Positions 63,850-64,000 of a DNA stretch of 64,000 nt are shown here, one piece after another. The DNA is from Candidatus Saccharicenans sp. Lineage in GTDB: Bacteria; Acidobacteriota; Aminicenantia; Aminicenantales; Saccharicenantaceae. The notes beneath the pieces were generated by a model. The model saw only the letters and a list, made by a program, of their open reading frames with translations, was not told the DNA's origin and ran no database searches. How positions within the stretch are numbered: position 1 is the first letter of the stretch; each line of letters begins with the position of its first letter. The stretch is from assembly GCA_030017715.1 (NCBI GenBank), contig JASEIU010000002.1, forward strand, positions 48,906 through 112,905, written 5' to 3'. The position numbers and the translations under genes are program-made.

Positions 63850-64000
63850 ATGGCAGGAGTTTACCGTCCCCGTCATGCCGAGCGGACTGTCCTTTATCGG
63901 GTGCTCTTCCATTACTTCGACCGCTTCCTCACAGAATATGAGCATCGCTTTGAGGGGAGTACGGCTTCTTCCGCCCCATTATCAAGGAGGTGGTGGAGCG
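63850..64000 (+). mobile_element. IS91-family transposase, N-terminal part, frameshifted, cut by window end
   Basis: From ATG 63850 the frame reads MAGVYRPRHAERTVLYRVLF, then HYFDRFLTEYEHRFEG, matching the N-terminus of IS91-type rolling-circle transposases. A one-base shift at about 63953 is needed to continue into EYGFFRPIIKEVVER. The start lies inside the palindrome CTCCTGC-TATG-GCAGGAG (63843-63860). The zinc-finger and Y2 domains would lie beyond the window. Confidence 0.65.

Overview
This 64 kb window reads as the chromosome of an uncultivated, probably anaerobic, Gram-negative-type bacterium. TonB-dependent and other outer-membrane barrels, lipoprotein-like and signal-peptide proteins and TatC indicate a diderm envelope. 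A nine-gene V-type ATPase, lysine 2,3-aminomutase, radical SAM enzymes and amino-acid enzymes suggest an anaerobic, amino-acid-using life. The core is GC-rich. A lineage such as Aminicenantota/Acidobacteriota would fit, but no marker gene here proves it.

Layout. 0-4.5 kb: tatC, a nucleotide/CoA kinase-like gene, dCMP deaminase and a membrane-anchored double-SIS protein. 4.8-8.7 kb: a self-contained minus-strand operon (strong promoter, two D-Ala-D-Ala-ligase-like ATP-grasp enzymes, GNAT, lysine 2,3-aminomutase, terminator) that looks like a small-molecule pathway built on beta-lysine. 8.8-16.9 kb: V-ATPase operon G/H-I-K-E-C-F-A-B-D, whose proteolipid carries a sodium-binding signature. 18.9-22.4 kb: queC-queD-queE and queF for preQ1/queuosine. 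22.4-24.2 kb: AT-rich ThaI-type restriction-modification pair. 24.3-37.9 kb: scattered housekeeping and envelope genes (carbonic anhydrase-like, radical SAM, amino-acid permease, two apparently exported methyltransferases, ilvE, a GH172/DUF2961 protein), interrupted by clusters of a dispersed intergenic repeat. 38-42.2 kb: aromatic amino-acid decarboxylase, a candidate free-standing noncoding RNA, then a cobalamin riboswitch and its BtuB-like receptor. 43.7-47.5 kb: a GIY-YIG/DUF6884 gene pair and a fused acyl-CoA synthetase-acetyltransferase.

49.4-60.0 kb is an AT-richer accessory island. It holds an Mrr endonuclease, an IS256 remnant, a DUF3800 protein and a tight three-gene operon (1120-aa nuclease-methyltransferase, NurA nuclease, HerA ATPase). 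It is bracketed by diverged direct repeats about 9.8 kb apart and followed by an IS481-type remnant. I regard the operon as a candidate phage-defence system and the most interesting object in the window. The last 4 kb holds a beta-lactamase-fold hydrolase, a membrane protein, an interrupted nitroreductase, REP-like hairpins, a broken DUF5916 gene and the start of an IS91 transposase.

No tRNA, rRNA or CRISPR array was recognised. All family assignments come from reading motifs and recalling families; no database search was run.
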